64,000 nucleotides of DNA from positions 141,600 to 205,599 of the forward strand of contig NZ_LN898230.1 of NCBI RefSeq assembly GCF_001457835.1, in the 5' to 3' direction. The DNA is from Fenollaria timonensis (GTDB taxonomy: Bacteria > Bacillota > Clostridia > Tissierellales > Peptoniphilaceae). A program made the position numbers and the translations under genes. Position 1 is the stretch's first letter, and the number at the start of each line of letters is the position of its first letter. Under the pieces are notes generated by a model. The model searched no databases. It was not told the origin of the DNA and saw nothing but the letters and a program-made list of their open reading frames with translations. Shown one piece after another: positions 10,763-18,554 of this stretch.

Positions 10763-13113
10763 AAAAAATAACCAGTGGAATTTTAGCTGTGATAATGCTA
10801 CTTGTAAGTCTAGTGAATATAGTGGCTGTAAGTCCTGTATATGCAAGTACAGATTATAAGGTAGAGTGGACGGAAGATGATTTTATGTATTCCTCTGAGG
10901 GAAATATAATTGCCTTTAGTGATAAAGGCTTAGAAAAGAAAGAAAAGACAAATGTTCTAGTATTTCCTGAAGGAACGAAATCTATAAATGGAAATTATTC
11001 TTTAAGTCATTCAAACGATGAACTTAGATATAAAAGAGAATTTGGACGTGGCAAACATTGGGATAAAGTAATTATTCCTGATTCTGTTAAGCATTTAGGT
11101 TATGCTGCCTTTTACGATGCAAGTATAGACGAGGTAAAACTATCAAATAGTCTAACTTATCTTGGTGGTTTAGCATTTTTCAATTGTGGACTTAGAGAAG
11201 TGACTTTACCTAATACTTTGGTAAATATTGAACATAATGCTTTTGAAAGAAATAACCTCCAAGAAATAACTATACCGAAGTCTGTGAAGACAATTGAACA
11301 GTATGCTTTTTCAAGAAATAAATTGCACACTATAAAAGTTTTAGGCAATCCAAATATTAACAGTAAGGGAGTATTCCATAATCAAGAAGTTGAATATAGA
11401 CCAAAACAAAATCCATTTTACGAAAATCATTTTGGTTTCAACGGAAATCAAGGATTCAAATCTATTCCTAATGGATTGAGGTATGAAAATGGAGAGTTTG
11501 TCTTTGATAAGAATGTAGATAGTATAGAACTTGAATTTGATTATAACAATGATATGTATCAAGGAAAGATGACTATATACAATCCAAATAAATATTCCAT
11601 TGATACTCAAACAGATTTGACAGGACAAGATATTGATGAAAAGGACAATAAGATTGATGATTTAACAAAAAACATTAAGGACTTAGAAAATCAAATTAAA
11701 GAATTAAATGAAAAGAAACAAGAAGACCAATCAAAGATAGATGAATTAAAGGAAAAGTTAGAATCTTGCAAAGATAATGGAGAGAAACTAAAACAAGAAA
11801 AAGCTAAGCTAGAAGAAGAGATTAGAGATAAAGATAATAAGATTGATCAATTGGAAAAAGAAATTGAGGATCTTAAAAATTCTAATAATGATGAACTAAT
11901 AGCAGAAATTACTCAGCTTAAAGATGAATTAAAAAGGTTACAAGATGAAAATGCAAAACTAAAAGAAGATTATTCATCTACAAAATGGGAGTTAGAAGCT
12001 GAGAAAGAAAAGACCGATAAAAACGAAAATAAAATCAAAGAAATGCAAGAAAAGCTCGAGTCTTTAGAAGAAGAACTTGCAAAGAAAACTAAAGAAATTG
12101 AGGATAAAGATAATAAAATTAAGGACTTAGAAAAAGCTCTTGATGAAAAAGATAATAAGATAAAAGAATTAGAGTCTAAAAAGAAAGAAACAGAAAATTC
12201 TAAGTCAGAATGCTGCAAGAAAATTGAAGAGCTTCAAAAGGCTATTGATAGCTTAAAAGAATCTTCTGAAAATACAAAAAAAGAATTAGAAGATAAGATT
12301 AAAGGATTAGAAGAAAAGCAAAAAGCTTCTGAAGAAGAAATTAAAAAGCTAAAAGAAGATTTAGATAAGAAAATTGAAGAAGAAAAGAAGTTAATCGAGG
12401 AAGCAAATAAAAAAGCTAAAGAAGAACTTGAAAAACAAAATAAAGATGAAAAAGAAAAAAATCTAAACCAAGACCTATCTAAGAAATTAGATGAACTTCT
12501 AAAACTTCAAAAAGAAAACAAAGAGAAGAAAGAAGATAAGAAATCTCAAGATAAGAAGTGGGACGAAATTTTGAAAGCTGATGATAAGAACATCCTAAAT
12601 CAATTTGATCCTAACAAGATGAAAAAGCAAGAGGAACAACAGGACAAAAAACAAGTTAAAGATGAAAAAGAATTTGCAGTTTTTCAAGTAGACAAAAACT
12701 TTTATAACATTATAAAAGATGGAAAGAAAACTACTGTGTATATGGATGTAAAAGCATATATTAAGGATAATCGCATTATGCTACCTGTTAGATATGCAGC
12801 CTATACTCTTGGGTTTAATGTAGAATATGATGATAGTAAGAGAGAGGCTATCTTTTCAAATAAAGAAAATACAGCCTTACCTAAAAAAACTCTAAGATTA
12901 AATATAGATACTGGTGTTATGAAAGATAGTCAAGGAAACATTTATCATTCTGACACTAAACCTGTAATTATAAATGGAAGAATTCACGCATCTATTTCCA
13001 ATATAGCTAAAGCTTTTAATTCAAGCTGTGGGGATATAAGAGATGAAAAAGATCAAAGTATAGAATGGGATAATAGCAGAAAGGCAGTTTATGTCTTTAA
13101 GAATATAAAGTAA
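10759..13113 (+). CDS. Secreted LRR/coiled-coil protein with copper-amine-oxidase-like N-domain at its end
   Basis: 784 residues. A signal peptide (basic KKI, then ILAVIMLLVSLVNIVAV, cleaved near YAS) is followed by BspA-type leucine-rich repeats (about 60-200: LKHLGYAAFYDA, LTYLGGLAFFNC, LVNIEHNAFERN, VKTIEQYAFSRN). A long coiled coil, about 285-620, is full of KDNKIKDLEK-type heptads. The last ~130 residues (GKKTTVYMDVKAYIKDN, MLPVRYAAYTLGFNVEYD) form a copper amine oxidase N-terminal-like domain, often a cell-surface module in clostridia. No LPXTG. It is probably a surface protein or adhesin encoded as an accessory gene inside the transfer operon; it could help mating-pair contact. Confidence 0.85.
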   Translation: MKKITSGILAVIMLLVSLVNIVAVSPVYASTDYKVEWTEDDFMYSSEGNIIAFSDKGLEKKEKTNVLVFPEGTKSINGNYSLSHSNDELRYKREFGRGKHWDKVIIPDSVKHLGYAAFYDASIDEVKLSNSLTYLGGLAFFNCGLREVTLPNTLVNIEHNAFERNNLQEITIPKSVKTIEQYAFSRNKLHTIKVLGNPNINSKGVFHNQEVEYRPKQNPFYENHFGFNGNQGFKSIPNGLRYENGEFVFDKNVDSIELEFDYNNDMYQGKMTIYNPNKYSIDTQTDLTGQDIDEKDNKIDDLTKNIKDLENQIKELNEKKQEDQSKIDELKEKLESCKDNGEKLKQEKAKLEEEIRDKDNKIDQLEKEIEDLKNSNNDELIAEITQLKDELKRLQDENAKLKEDYSSTKWELEAEKEKTDKNENKIKEMQEKLESLEEELAKKTKEIEDKDNKIKDLEKALDEKDNKIKELESKKKETENSKSECCKKIEELQKAIDSLKESSENTKKELEDKIKGLEEKQKASEEEIKKLKEDLDKKIEEEKKLIEEANKKAKEELEKQNKDEKEKNLNQDLSKKLDELLKLQKENKEKKEDKKSQDKKWDEILKADDKNILNQFDPNKMKKQEEQQDKKQVKDEKEFAVFQVDKNFYNIIKDGKKTTVYMDVKAYIKDNRIMLPVRYAAYTLGFNVEYDDSKREAIFSNKENTALPKKTLRLNIDTGVMKDSQGNIYHSDTKPVIINGRIHASISNIAKAFNSSCGDIRDEKDQSIEWDNSRKAVYVFKNIK

Positions 13114-13128
13114 GAAAAGGAGATAACT

Positions 13129-14007
13129 ATGAAGAAAAAAAGATTAGGGGTAGCCTTAGTGCTACTCCTTTTACTATTAAGTATGCCAAGCATATCCATA
13201 GCTAAGAGCAATGATAATGAAATAAAAAATCAGTCAAATGATATTTATTTGCCAGAAAAAAGTAAAGAATTAGAAAGCTTATTTGATGAAGATATATATG
13301 AACCATCCAATGAGAGTCAAAAAATTCCTTATCAGGAAGTGCCGAAAATACAAGAAAATAACATAAAAAATGAGCAAGTAGATAAAAAAGAAAAGCCATC
13401 TAAACTTGTTAAAGGTAGCAATACTAAAGCAATTAATCCATTAGCTACAAAAGAAAATAAGGCAAGAGGAACAGTAATAGAAAATGTAGATAAAAATGGA
13501 CAGGATATTACACCGAAAGTAGAAGATCAAACATCAAGAGATGAAAAAAAGGAAAATCCAATAGATGTTAGACAATTTTTAACCTTTCAAACAAAGAGTG
13601 GAAAAACTATGCACCTCATTGTAGATCATTCGGAAAATCAAGAAAATGTACAATTACTAACAGAAGTTGGAGAACAAGATCTACTAAATATGATTGAAGG
13701 AGAAAGTGAAGTAAAGCCAAAAGAAGAAGTAGTGAAAAAAGAAGAACCGGTGGAGGAAAAACCGAAGAAAGAGGAGAAAGAAGAAAAGAAATCAGGGATA
13801 GGACTTTATTTATTTATGGGTTTAATTATTGTTGGTGTAATGGGTGCAGGATATTACTTCAAAATCTATAAAAAAAATGAAGAGGCAAGTTTTGAAGAGG
13901 AGCAAGATTATAATGAATTAGAAGATGATTATGAATCTGAAGGGGAGGATTATGATCTTGAAGATAAGGAAGATACAGAAATTATTCCAGATGAAGATGA
14001 ATTTTAA
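13129..14007 (+). CDS. DUF4366-type membrane protein of the transfer operon
   Basis: 292 residues with a signal peptide (GVALVLLLLLLSMPSISIAK), a hydrophilic extracellular part containing FLTFQTKSGKTMHLIVDH and LLTEVGEQDLLNMI (the DUF4366 signature), a Glu/Lys-rich linker, one membrane helix near residue 225 (GLYLFMGLIIVGVMGAGYYF) and an acidic cytoplasmic tail. DUF4366 genes end the transfer operon in Tn1549-like ICEs; exact function is unknown. The 15-base gap and AAAAGGAG upstream keep it in the same operon. Confidence 0.85.
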   Translation: MKKKRLGVALVLLLLLLSMPSISIAKSNDNEIKNQSNDIYLPEKSKELESLFDEDIYEPSNESQKIPYQEVPKIQENNIKNEQVDKKEKPSKLVKGSNTKAINPLATKENKARGTVIENVDKNGQDITPKVEDQTSRDEKKENPIDVRQFLTFQTKSGKTMHLIVDHSENQENVQLLTEVGEQDLLNMIEGESEVKPKEEVVKKEEPVEEKPKKEEKEEKKSGIGLYLFMGLIIVGVMGAGYYFKIYKKNEEASFEEEQDYNELEDDYESEGEDYDLEDKEDTEIIPDEDEF

Positions 14008-14254
14008 TCTTCTCAATGATTTAAACAGTAGATTAAGTACAACAATAAACTCAATTATCGTATAAATTTATAAACATACGATAGAAAAGTACAATTAGAA
14101 TTCTGGAACTTTAATAAAAAACGATGAACAAAACGACAGCGCAAACTTAATATATAAGGGAAGCTAAGTTGAAATGATTGATTGTATAATTAAGAATTTG
14201 ATGATATGAAATTTCTTGATAATTTTTGAAACAAATTGGGATAGAAATTCAAAG

Positions 14255-14309
14255 CCTTGTTGCAAATGCACTTATAAAAATATATAATATAAGTGTAAAC
14301 ACAACAAGG
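14255..14309 (+). promoter_or_regulatory. abiE promoter embedded in a 55-base double dyad (operator)
   Basis: -35 TTGCAA (14260-14265), 17-base spacer, -10 TATAAT (14283-14288). The promoter sits inside two nested inverted repeats with the same centre (14282): outer CCTTGTTG/CAACAAGG (14255-14262, 14302-14309) and inner CACTTATA/TATAAGTG (14269-14276, 14288-14295). AbiEi antitoxins are known to repress their own promoter through inverted repeats, so this is the likely operator. The rest of the 14008-14311 gap shows no gene. Confidence 0.8.
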
Positions 14310-14320
14310 GGATGAATATA

Positions 14321-14914
14321 ATGAATTATAGAAAGCAAATTGAAATACATCTAAAAAAATCAGGTGGCATTATAACATCTGCTTATTGCAGAGAAAATAA
14401 CATACCTACAGTATATTTAAGTAGACTAGCAAAAGAAGGAAAATTGTTTAGAGTTCAAAAAGGAATATATATTATTGAAGATGGTGATTACGATGAGTAC
14501 TATTTTTTCCAATATCAGTATAAAAAGGCGATATTTTCCTATGAGACAGCTTTGTTTCTACTTGGGGTAACGGACAAAATTCCATGGAGAATAGATGTTA
14601 CAGTATACAATGGATATAAATTTAATGAGAAACAAGATACACTTAATATCAATTATGTAAAGAAATCTATTTATAATCTAGGAATTATACAGAAAAAGAC
14701 AATGTTTGGAAACATTGTGAATGTTTACTCCTACGAAAGAATACTTTGTGATTTTATTTCCAACAAAGAAAAAATGGATACTGAAGTTTATGTAAAACTC
14801 ATTCGTTACTATTTTAAATATAAGGATAAGGATATACATTCTCTATATGAAATAGCAAGAAAAATGGGAATAGAAGATAAAGTAAGGGAAGTTATGGAGG
14901 TGGTATATGAATAA
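14321..14914 (+). CDS. abiEi: AbiEi-family antitoxin and autorepressor (type IV toxin-antitoxin)
   Basis: 197 residues from the ATG at 14321, chosen because AAGGGG (14306-14311) is correctly spaced for it but abuts the ATG at 14312. N-terminal winged helix-turn-helix (GGIITSAYCRENNIPTVYLS, RLAKEGKLFRVQKGIYII) followed by the AbiEi C-terminal domain (YETALFLLGVTDKIPW; TVYNGY). It would neutralise AbiEii and repress the operon through the dyad upstream. Stop overlaps the toxin start by eight bases. AbiE systems give phage resistance and stabilise mobile elements. Confidence 0.9.
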   Translation: MNYRKQIEIHLKKSGGIITSAYCRENNIPTVYLSRLAKEGKLFRVQKGIYIIEDGDYDEYYFFQYQYKKAIFSYETALFLLGVTDKIPWRIDVTVYNGYKFNEKQDTLNINYVKKSIYNLGIIQKKTMFGNIVNVYSYERILCDFISNKEKMDTEVYVKLIRYYFKYKDKDIHSLYEIARKMGIEDKVREVMEVVYE

Positions 14915-15746
14915 AGCAAAGTTAACCGCCATTTGTCATAATATAAGCAAAGAATCAGGACTCCCATTTAATTCAGTAATGTTATATTATTTTTTGGAAA
15001 GCATATTAAAAAAATTAGCACAGAGTAAGTATCATGAAAAATTTATTTTTAAAGGAGGTTTTCTTTTATCTAATGTAGTAGGCATAGATTCAAGAAGTAC
15101 AGTAGATATAGATCTTCTTTTAAGAAATATGCATTTATCAGAAGAAAATGTATTAAAAATAATACAAGAATTACTAGAAGCAAGTCATTTAGATGATATA
15201 TCCTATAAAGTACATGGAATAAGTACAATCAAGGAAGATGACCAGTATGGAGGGTTTCGTGTAAGTATACTTTGTAGGATGGAGAATATAAGACAAATTG
15301 TACCTCTTGATATTGCAACAGGTGATGTTATCACACCACATCCCATAGATTATAAATATATAAGTGCTTTTGGGCAAGAAGATATTTTAATTAAAGCCTA
15401 TCCTATTGAAACAATTGTGGCAGAAAAAATTCAAACAATATACTCTAGGGGGTTTTTAAATAGTAGAAGTAAGGATTACTATGATCTTTATATAATTTAT
15501 AAATTAAAAGATAAAGAAATTGATACCAAGGTATTAAAAGAAGCATGTATTAGAACCTTTGATTATAGAAAAACGGAATTTGATATAGATAAAATCATCA
15601 GTTTAATGAGAATGTTAAAAACAGATCAAGCTTTTTTAGACAGATGGAATTCTTATTCGAAGAAAAATCTTTATGCTAGAGACATAAAGTTTGAAGATGT
15701 AATAGATAATGGAATAAATATTATAGAAAAAATAAAAAATCGGTAG
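14907..15746 (+). CDS. abiEii: AbiEii-family nucleotidyltransferase toxin
   Basis: 279 residues. The nucleotidyltransferase fold is visible as FKGGFLLSNVV followed by RSTVDIDLLLR (the DxD acidic pair) near residues 48-72, then PLDIATGDVITP and the IETIVAEKIQTI and SRSKDYYDLYII helices typical of AbiEii/DUF1814. AbiEii relatives block growth by nucleotide transfer, to tRNA in characterised homologues. Translation is coupled to the antitoxin by overlap, with GGAGG inside the end of abiEi. A strong terminator follows, so the pair is an independent cassette. Confidence 0.92.
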   Translation: MNKAKLTAICHNISKESGLPFNSVMLYYFLESILKKLAQSKYHEKFIFKGGFLLSNVVGIDSRSTVDIDLLLRNMHLSEENVLKIIQELLEASHLDDISYKVHGISTIKEDDQYGGFRVSILCRMENIRQIVPLDIATGDVITPHPIDYKYISAFGQEDILIKAYPIETIVAEKIQTIYSRGFLNSRSKDYYDLYIIYKLKDKEIDTKVLKEACIRTFDYRKTEFDIDKIISLMRMLKTDQAFLDRWNSYSKKNLYARDIKFEDVIDNGINIIEKIKNR

Positions 15747-15758
15747 AGCTATAAAAAG

Positions 15759-15793
15759 ATGAGGGATTGAAAATTTAATCTCTCATTTTTTTA
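15759..15793 (+). terminator. Terminator after abiE
   Basis: ATGAGGGATT/AATCTCTCAT stem with an A/T loop and seven T; ends the abiE cassette just before topoisomerase III. Confidence 0.85.
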
Positions 15794-15815
15794 TTAAAAA
15801 ATTAAAGGAGGAAAA

Positions 15816-17522
15816 ATGAAATTAGTAATCGCAGAAAAACCAAGTGTTGCAGCATCAATAGCAAAAGTTATAGGAGCAAAAAATAGAAATAATGGATATT
15901 ATGAGGGGAATGGATACATTGTTTCATGGTGTGTTGGGCATTTAGTACAAATGGCAAATCCTGATGTGTATGATGAAAGATATAAGAAGTGGAGAATTGA
16001 AGATTTACCTATTATCCCAAAAGAATACAAGTATGAGGTAACGAAGACAACTAAAAAACAGTTTAATATTCTTAAAAGACTAATGAATAGTAATGAAGTT
16101 GACACCATTATTAATGCTTGTGATGCTGGTAGAGAAGGAGAAGCTATCTTTAGACTTGTATATATGATGGCAAATTGTAAGAAGAAAATGAAACGTCTTT
16201 GGATTTCCTCAATGGAAGACTCTTCCATAAAAGAAGGATTTAGCAACTTAAAAGATGGAAGTAATTATGATAATCTTTTTGATTCAGCTAAGGCTCGTGC
16301 CATAGCTGATTGGCTTGTTGGAATGAACATAAGTAGACTTTACTCCTGTCTATATAATGAAAATTATAGTGTAGGCAGAGTACAAACACCAACTTTATCA
16401 ATGATTGTGAATAGAGATGATGAGATAAATAGTTTTAAAAAAGAAAAATATTATACAGTGGAGATTTCCATGAATGGATTTACACTTTCGACAGATAGAA
16501 TTGATGACAAGATAGTGGCAGAGCAGCTTAAAAATTTAATCGGAGAAAAAATTGAAATAACCGATGTAATTAAAAAAGAAAAGATTACAAAGCCTAATCT
16601 GCCCTTTGACCTAACAACACTTCAAAGAGAATGTAATAAGTATTTTGGATACAGTGCAAAACAAACCCTAGATTATGCCCAAAGCCTGTATGAAAAGAAG
16701 TATATTACCTATCCACGAACAGATTCAAGATATTTGACAGTAGACATGATAGAAAGCACTGTAAATAATATTATAGGAAAAAATGATTTTGACACAGAAA
16801 GAATTAAGGTAGTTTTTAATTCTGAAAAAGTTACAGATCATCATGCAATAATTCCAACGATAAGTTCATTAAATAAGGATATTTCAAATCTCCCGGAAAG
16901 CGAAGCCAAAGTATATAGACTTATAACAAATAAACTCTATGCAAGTTTTGGATATCCACTTGTAGAAAATACAACAAAGATAGTGGCTGAATTTGACGGG
17001 TTTGAATTTATAAACACTTATAAAATAATTGCAGAAGAAGGGTTTACAAAATATTTAGAAGAATATACATCAAAGAAGAAAGAAGATATACAACTTCCTG
17101 ATGTAAAAATAGGAGATTTTTTATATATTGAAAATAAAGATATAAAAGAGAAGTATACAAATCCACCTAAACACTTCACTGAAGACACACTCTTAAAAGC
17201 AATGGAAATAGCTGGAAATGATGAATTAGTTAAGGATGTTGAAATTGAAAGAAAAGGACTTGGTACTCCTGCTACAAGAGCGGGAATAATAGAAAATTTG
17301 ATATACAAAGGTTATATAAAAAGAGAAAAGAAAAACCTAATATCAACTAGGAAGGGATTAAACCTAGTTACTATAGTTATAGATGAGTTTAAATCTCCAA
17401 AGACAACAGCAAAATGGGAAATGAGATTAAGTGATATAGCAAAGGGTAAGGAAAATAAAGAGAATTTTTTAAAAGAAATTGAAGAAGAAATAAAAAATAC
17501 TATAGGTAAATATTATAAGTAA
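15816..17522 (+). CDS. topB: DNA topoisomerase III (type IA) of the ICE
   Basis: 568 residues. N-terminal Toprim domain (KLVIAEKPSVAASIAKVIG; acidic triad region NACDAGREGE), active-site tyrosine at about residue 299 (ITYPRTDSRYL), and the DHHAIIPT and GLGTPATRAGIIE motifs of type IA enzymes. There is no C-terminal zinc-finger domain, as is common in ICE-borne copies. Strong AAAGGAGG before the ATG. TopB is usual in Tn1549-like elements and probably resolves DNA during replication or transfer. Confidence 0.95.
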   Translation: MKLVIAEKPSVAASIAKVIGAKNRNNGYYEGNGYIVSWCVGHLVQMANPDVYDERYKKWRIEDLPIIPKEYKYEVTKTTKKQFNILKRLMNSNEVDTIINACDAGREGEAIFRLVYMMANCKKKMKRLWISSMEDSSIKEGFSNLKDGSNYDNLFDSAKARAIADWLVGMNISRLYSCLYNENYSVGRVQTPTLSMIVNRDDEINSFKKEKYYTVEISMNGFTLSTDRIDDKIVAEQLKNLIGEKIEITDVIKKEKITKPNLPFDLTTLQRECNKYFGYSAKQTLDYAQSLYEKKYITYPRTDSRYLTVDMIESTVNNIIGKNDFDTERIKVVFNSEKVTDHHAIIPTISSLNKDISNLPESEAKVYRLITNKLYASFGYPLVENTTKIVAEFDGFEFINTYKIIAEEGFTKYLEEYTSKKKEDIQLPDVKIGDFLYIENKDIKEKYTNPPKHFTEDTLLKAMEIAGNDELVKDVEIERKGLGTPATRAGIIENLIYKGYIKREKKNLISTRKGLNLVTIVIDEFKSPKTTAKWEMRLSDIAKGKENKENFLKEIEEEIKNTIGKYYK

Positions 17523-17634
17523 ATTGATTATAAAAAATTGAATACGGTTATAGGAATGAAGAAAGGAGTGATTTATGAAAGAAATAGGGTATAATATAAG
17601 TGATAAAAGAGTAGGCATTAGGAAATTTACTTAT

Positions 17635-17663
17635 TTGATATTACTATGAATATATGTTATACT
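17635..17663 (+). promoter_or_regulatory. Promoter of the type III antitoxin RNA
   Basis: -35 TTGATA (17635-17640), exactly 17 bases, -10 TATACT (17658-17663). Transcription would start near 17670, about ten bases before the first RNA repeat. Confidence 0.8.
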
Positions 17664-17669
17664 CTTATC

Positions 17670-17789
17670 AGATAAAGATGGTGTCCCACTACCGTTAAAG
17701 GTGGAGCATTAAAGAAGGTGTCTCACTACCTATATCCCAAAGGTGAAGCATTAAAGCAAGCAGAGAGGATTAAACCTCTCTGTTTTTTT
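17670..17789 (+). ncRNA. ToxI/antiQ-like antitoxin RNA with two tandem repeats
   Basis: Two direct repeats beginning GGTGTC(C/T)CACTACC and ending AGGTG(G/A)AGCATTAAAG lie at 17680-17716 (37 bases) and 17717-17758 (42 bases, with a five-base insertion in the middle). They follow a consensus promoter and are closed by a hairpin terminator before the ToxN-like gene. Promoter, tandem ~36-base repeats, leaky terminator, toxin gene is the defining layout of type III toxin-antitoxin loci (ToxIN, AbiQ, CptIN). Each repeat would be processed by the toxin and bind it. Call rests on layout plus the downstream toxin. Confidence 0.8.
17761..17789 (+). terminator. Terminator between antitoxin RNA and toxin gene
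   Basis: CAGAGAGG/CCTCTCTG stem, six-base loop, seven T. In type III systems this hairpin limits toxin expression relative to the RNA antitoxin. AGGAGAAAATA and the toxin ATG (17801) follow at once. Confidence 0.85.
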
Positions 17790-17800
17790 AGGAGAAAATA

Positions 17801-18360
17801 ATGGTAGAAGTTATAAAATATGGATTTTATACTGTAAACTCTGATTACCTTGAATATCTAAATAAAGTAGATTCAGAAGTTTATTACAACCCATCGTATA
17901 GAAACAGTATAAAACCATTTGTTGGAATTATTGTTGGTATAGAAAATTATAATTATTTTATTCCAATTTCTTCTGCAAAGGAAAAACATAAAAAATGGAA
18001 GAATGTTTCTGATGAGCATTTTTTGATTTATGAAGTGATCGATAATAGTATTACTATAGATGGAGATATCTACAAATATTATTCTGATAGAAAAAAATGC
18101 ACATATTATCTATATTGGATATTAAGAAAATGATTCCTGTACCGACTGATTGTTATGAAAGAATTGATTTTAACGAACTTGAGGATATTAGATATAAAGA
18201 CTTATTTCAAAAAGAATACGCTTTTTGTTTAAAAATAAAAACAAAGGTCTTGATAAAGGTAGAAAAAATATACAAAAATCAAAAGAAAACAGGAATTATA
18301 AGAAGAGCAAATTGCAATTTTTCAAAGTTAGAAAAAGCAATGTTGGATTGGAAGCAATAG
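17801..18360 (+). pseudogene. ToxN/AbiQ-type endoribonuclease toxin, split by a frameshift in an A7 run
   Basis: Frame 1 (17801-18133) encodes MVEVIKYGFYTVNSDYLEYL...NPSYRNSIKPFVGIIV...YFIPISSAK, the start of ToxN/AbiQ proteins. The family continues in the -1 frame from 18097 with ILSILDIKKMIPVP...YKDLFQKEYAFC...RANCNFSKLEKAML. Joined, they give about 186 residues, close to AbiQ/ToxN length. The switch lies at seven A (18091-18097), where the zero-frame reads A AAA AAA, a perfect -1 slippery heptamer. So the gene is either inactivated, read by programmed frameshifting, phase-variable, or mis-sequenced by one base. Strong RBS (AGGAG). The toxin would cleave RNA and be held by the upstream repeats. 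Confidence 0.85.
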
Positions 18361-18376
18361 AATAAAGGCAGTTAAA

Positions 18377-18413
18377 GCGATTAGAAAAGTAAAAAATTCC
18401 AATCGTTTTTTTA
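18377..18413 (+). terminator. Terminator after the ToxN-like gene
   Basis: GCGATT/AATCGT stem with an A-rich loop and seven T, very like the hairpin at 537-572. The following bases up to 18540 are A/T-rich with no gene or clear promoter. Confidence 0.75.
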
Positions 18414-18554
18414 TTGCAATAAAAAGATAGCGTAAATGACATTTTAAAGTTATCTTTTGCTTACAGAAATTTAAAAAATAGAAAGAAATAAAGTTTAATA
18501 AATAAATATATAAAAATTTAGTTCATTTTTATCACTATAATGAGGAGGGATAAA

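Noticed and set aside
17575-17649. 24-codon ORF with AAAGGAGTG upstream, between topB and the antitoxin promoter
   Set aside because: Has a binding site but its frame runs over the antitoxin promoter -35 and no family is seen; could be a remnant, too weak to call as a gene.
17680-17758. Considered as CRISPR or riboswitch because of tandem repeats
   Set aside because: Only two repeats without spacers, with promoter before and terminator plus ToxN-like gene after; fits type III antitoxin RNA far better.
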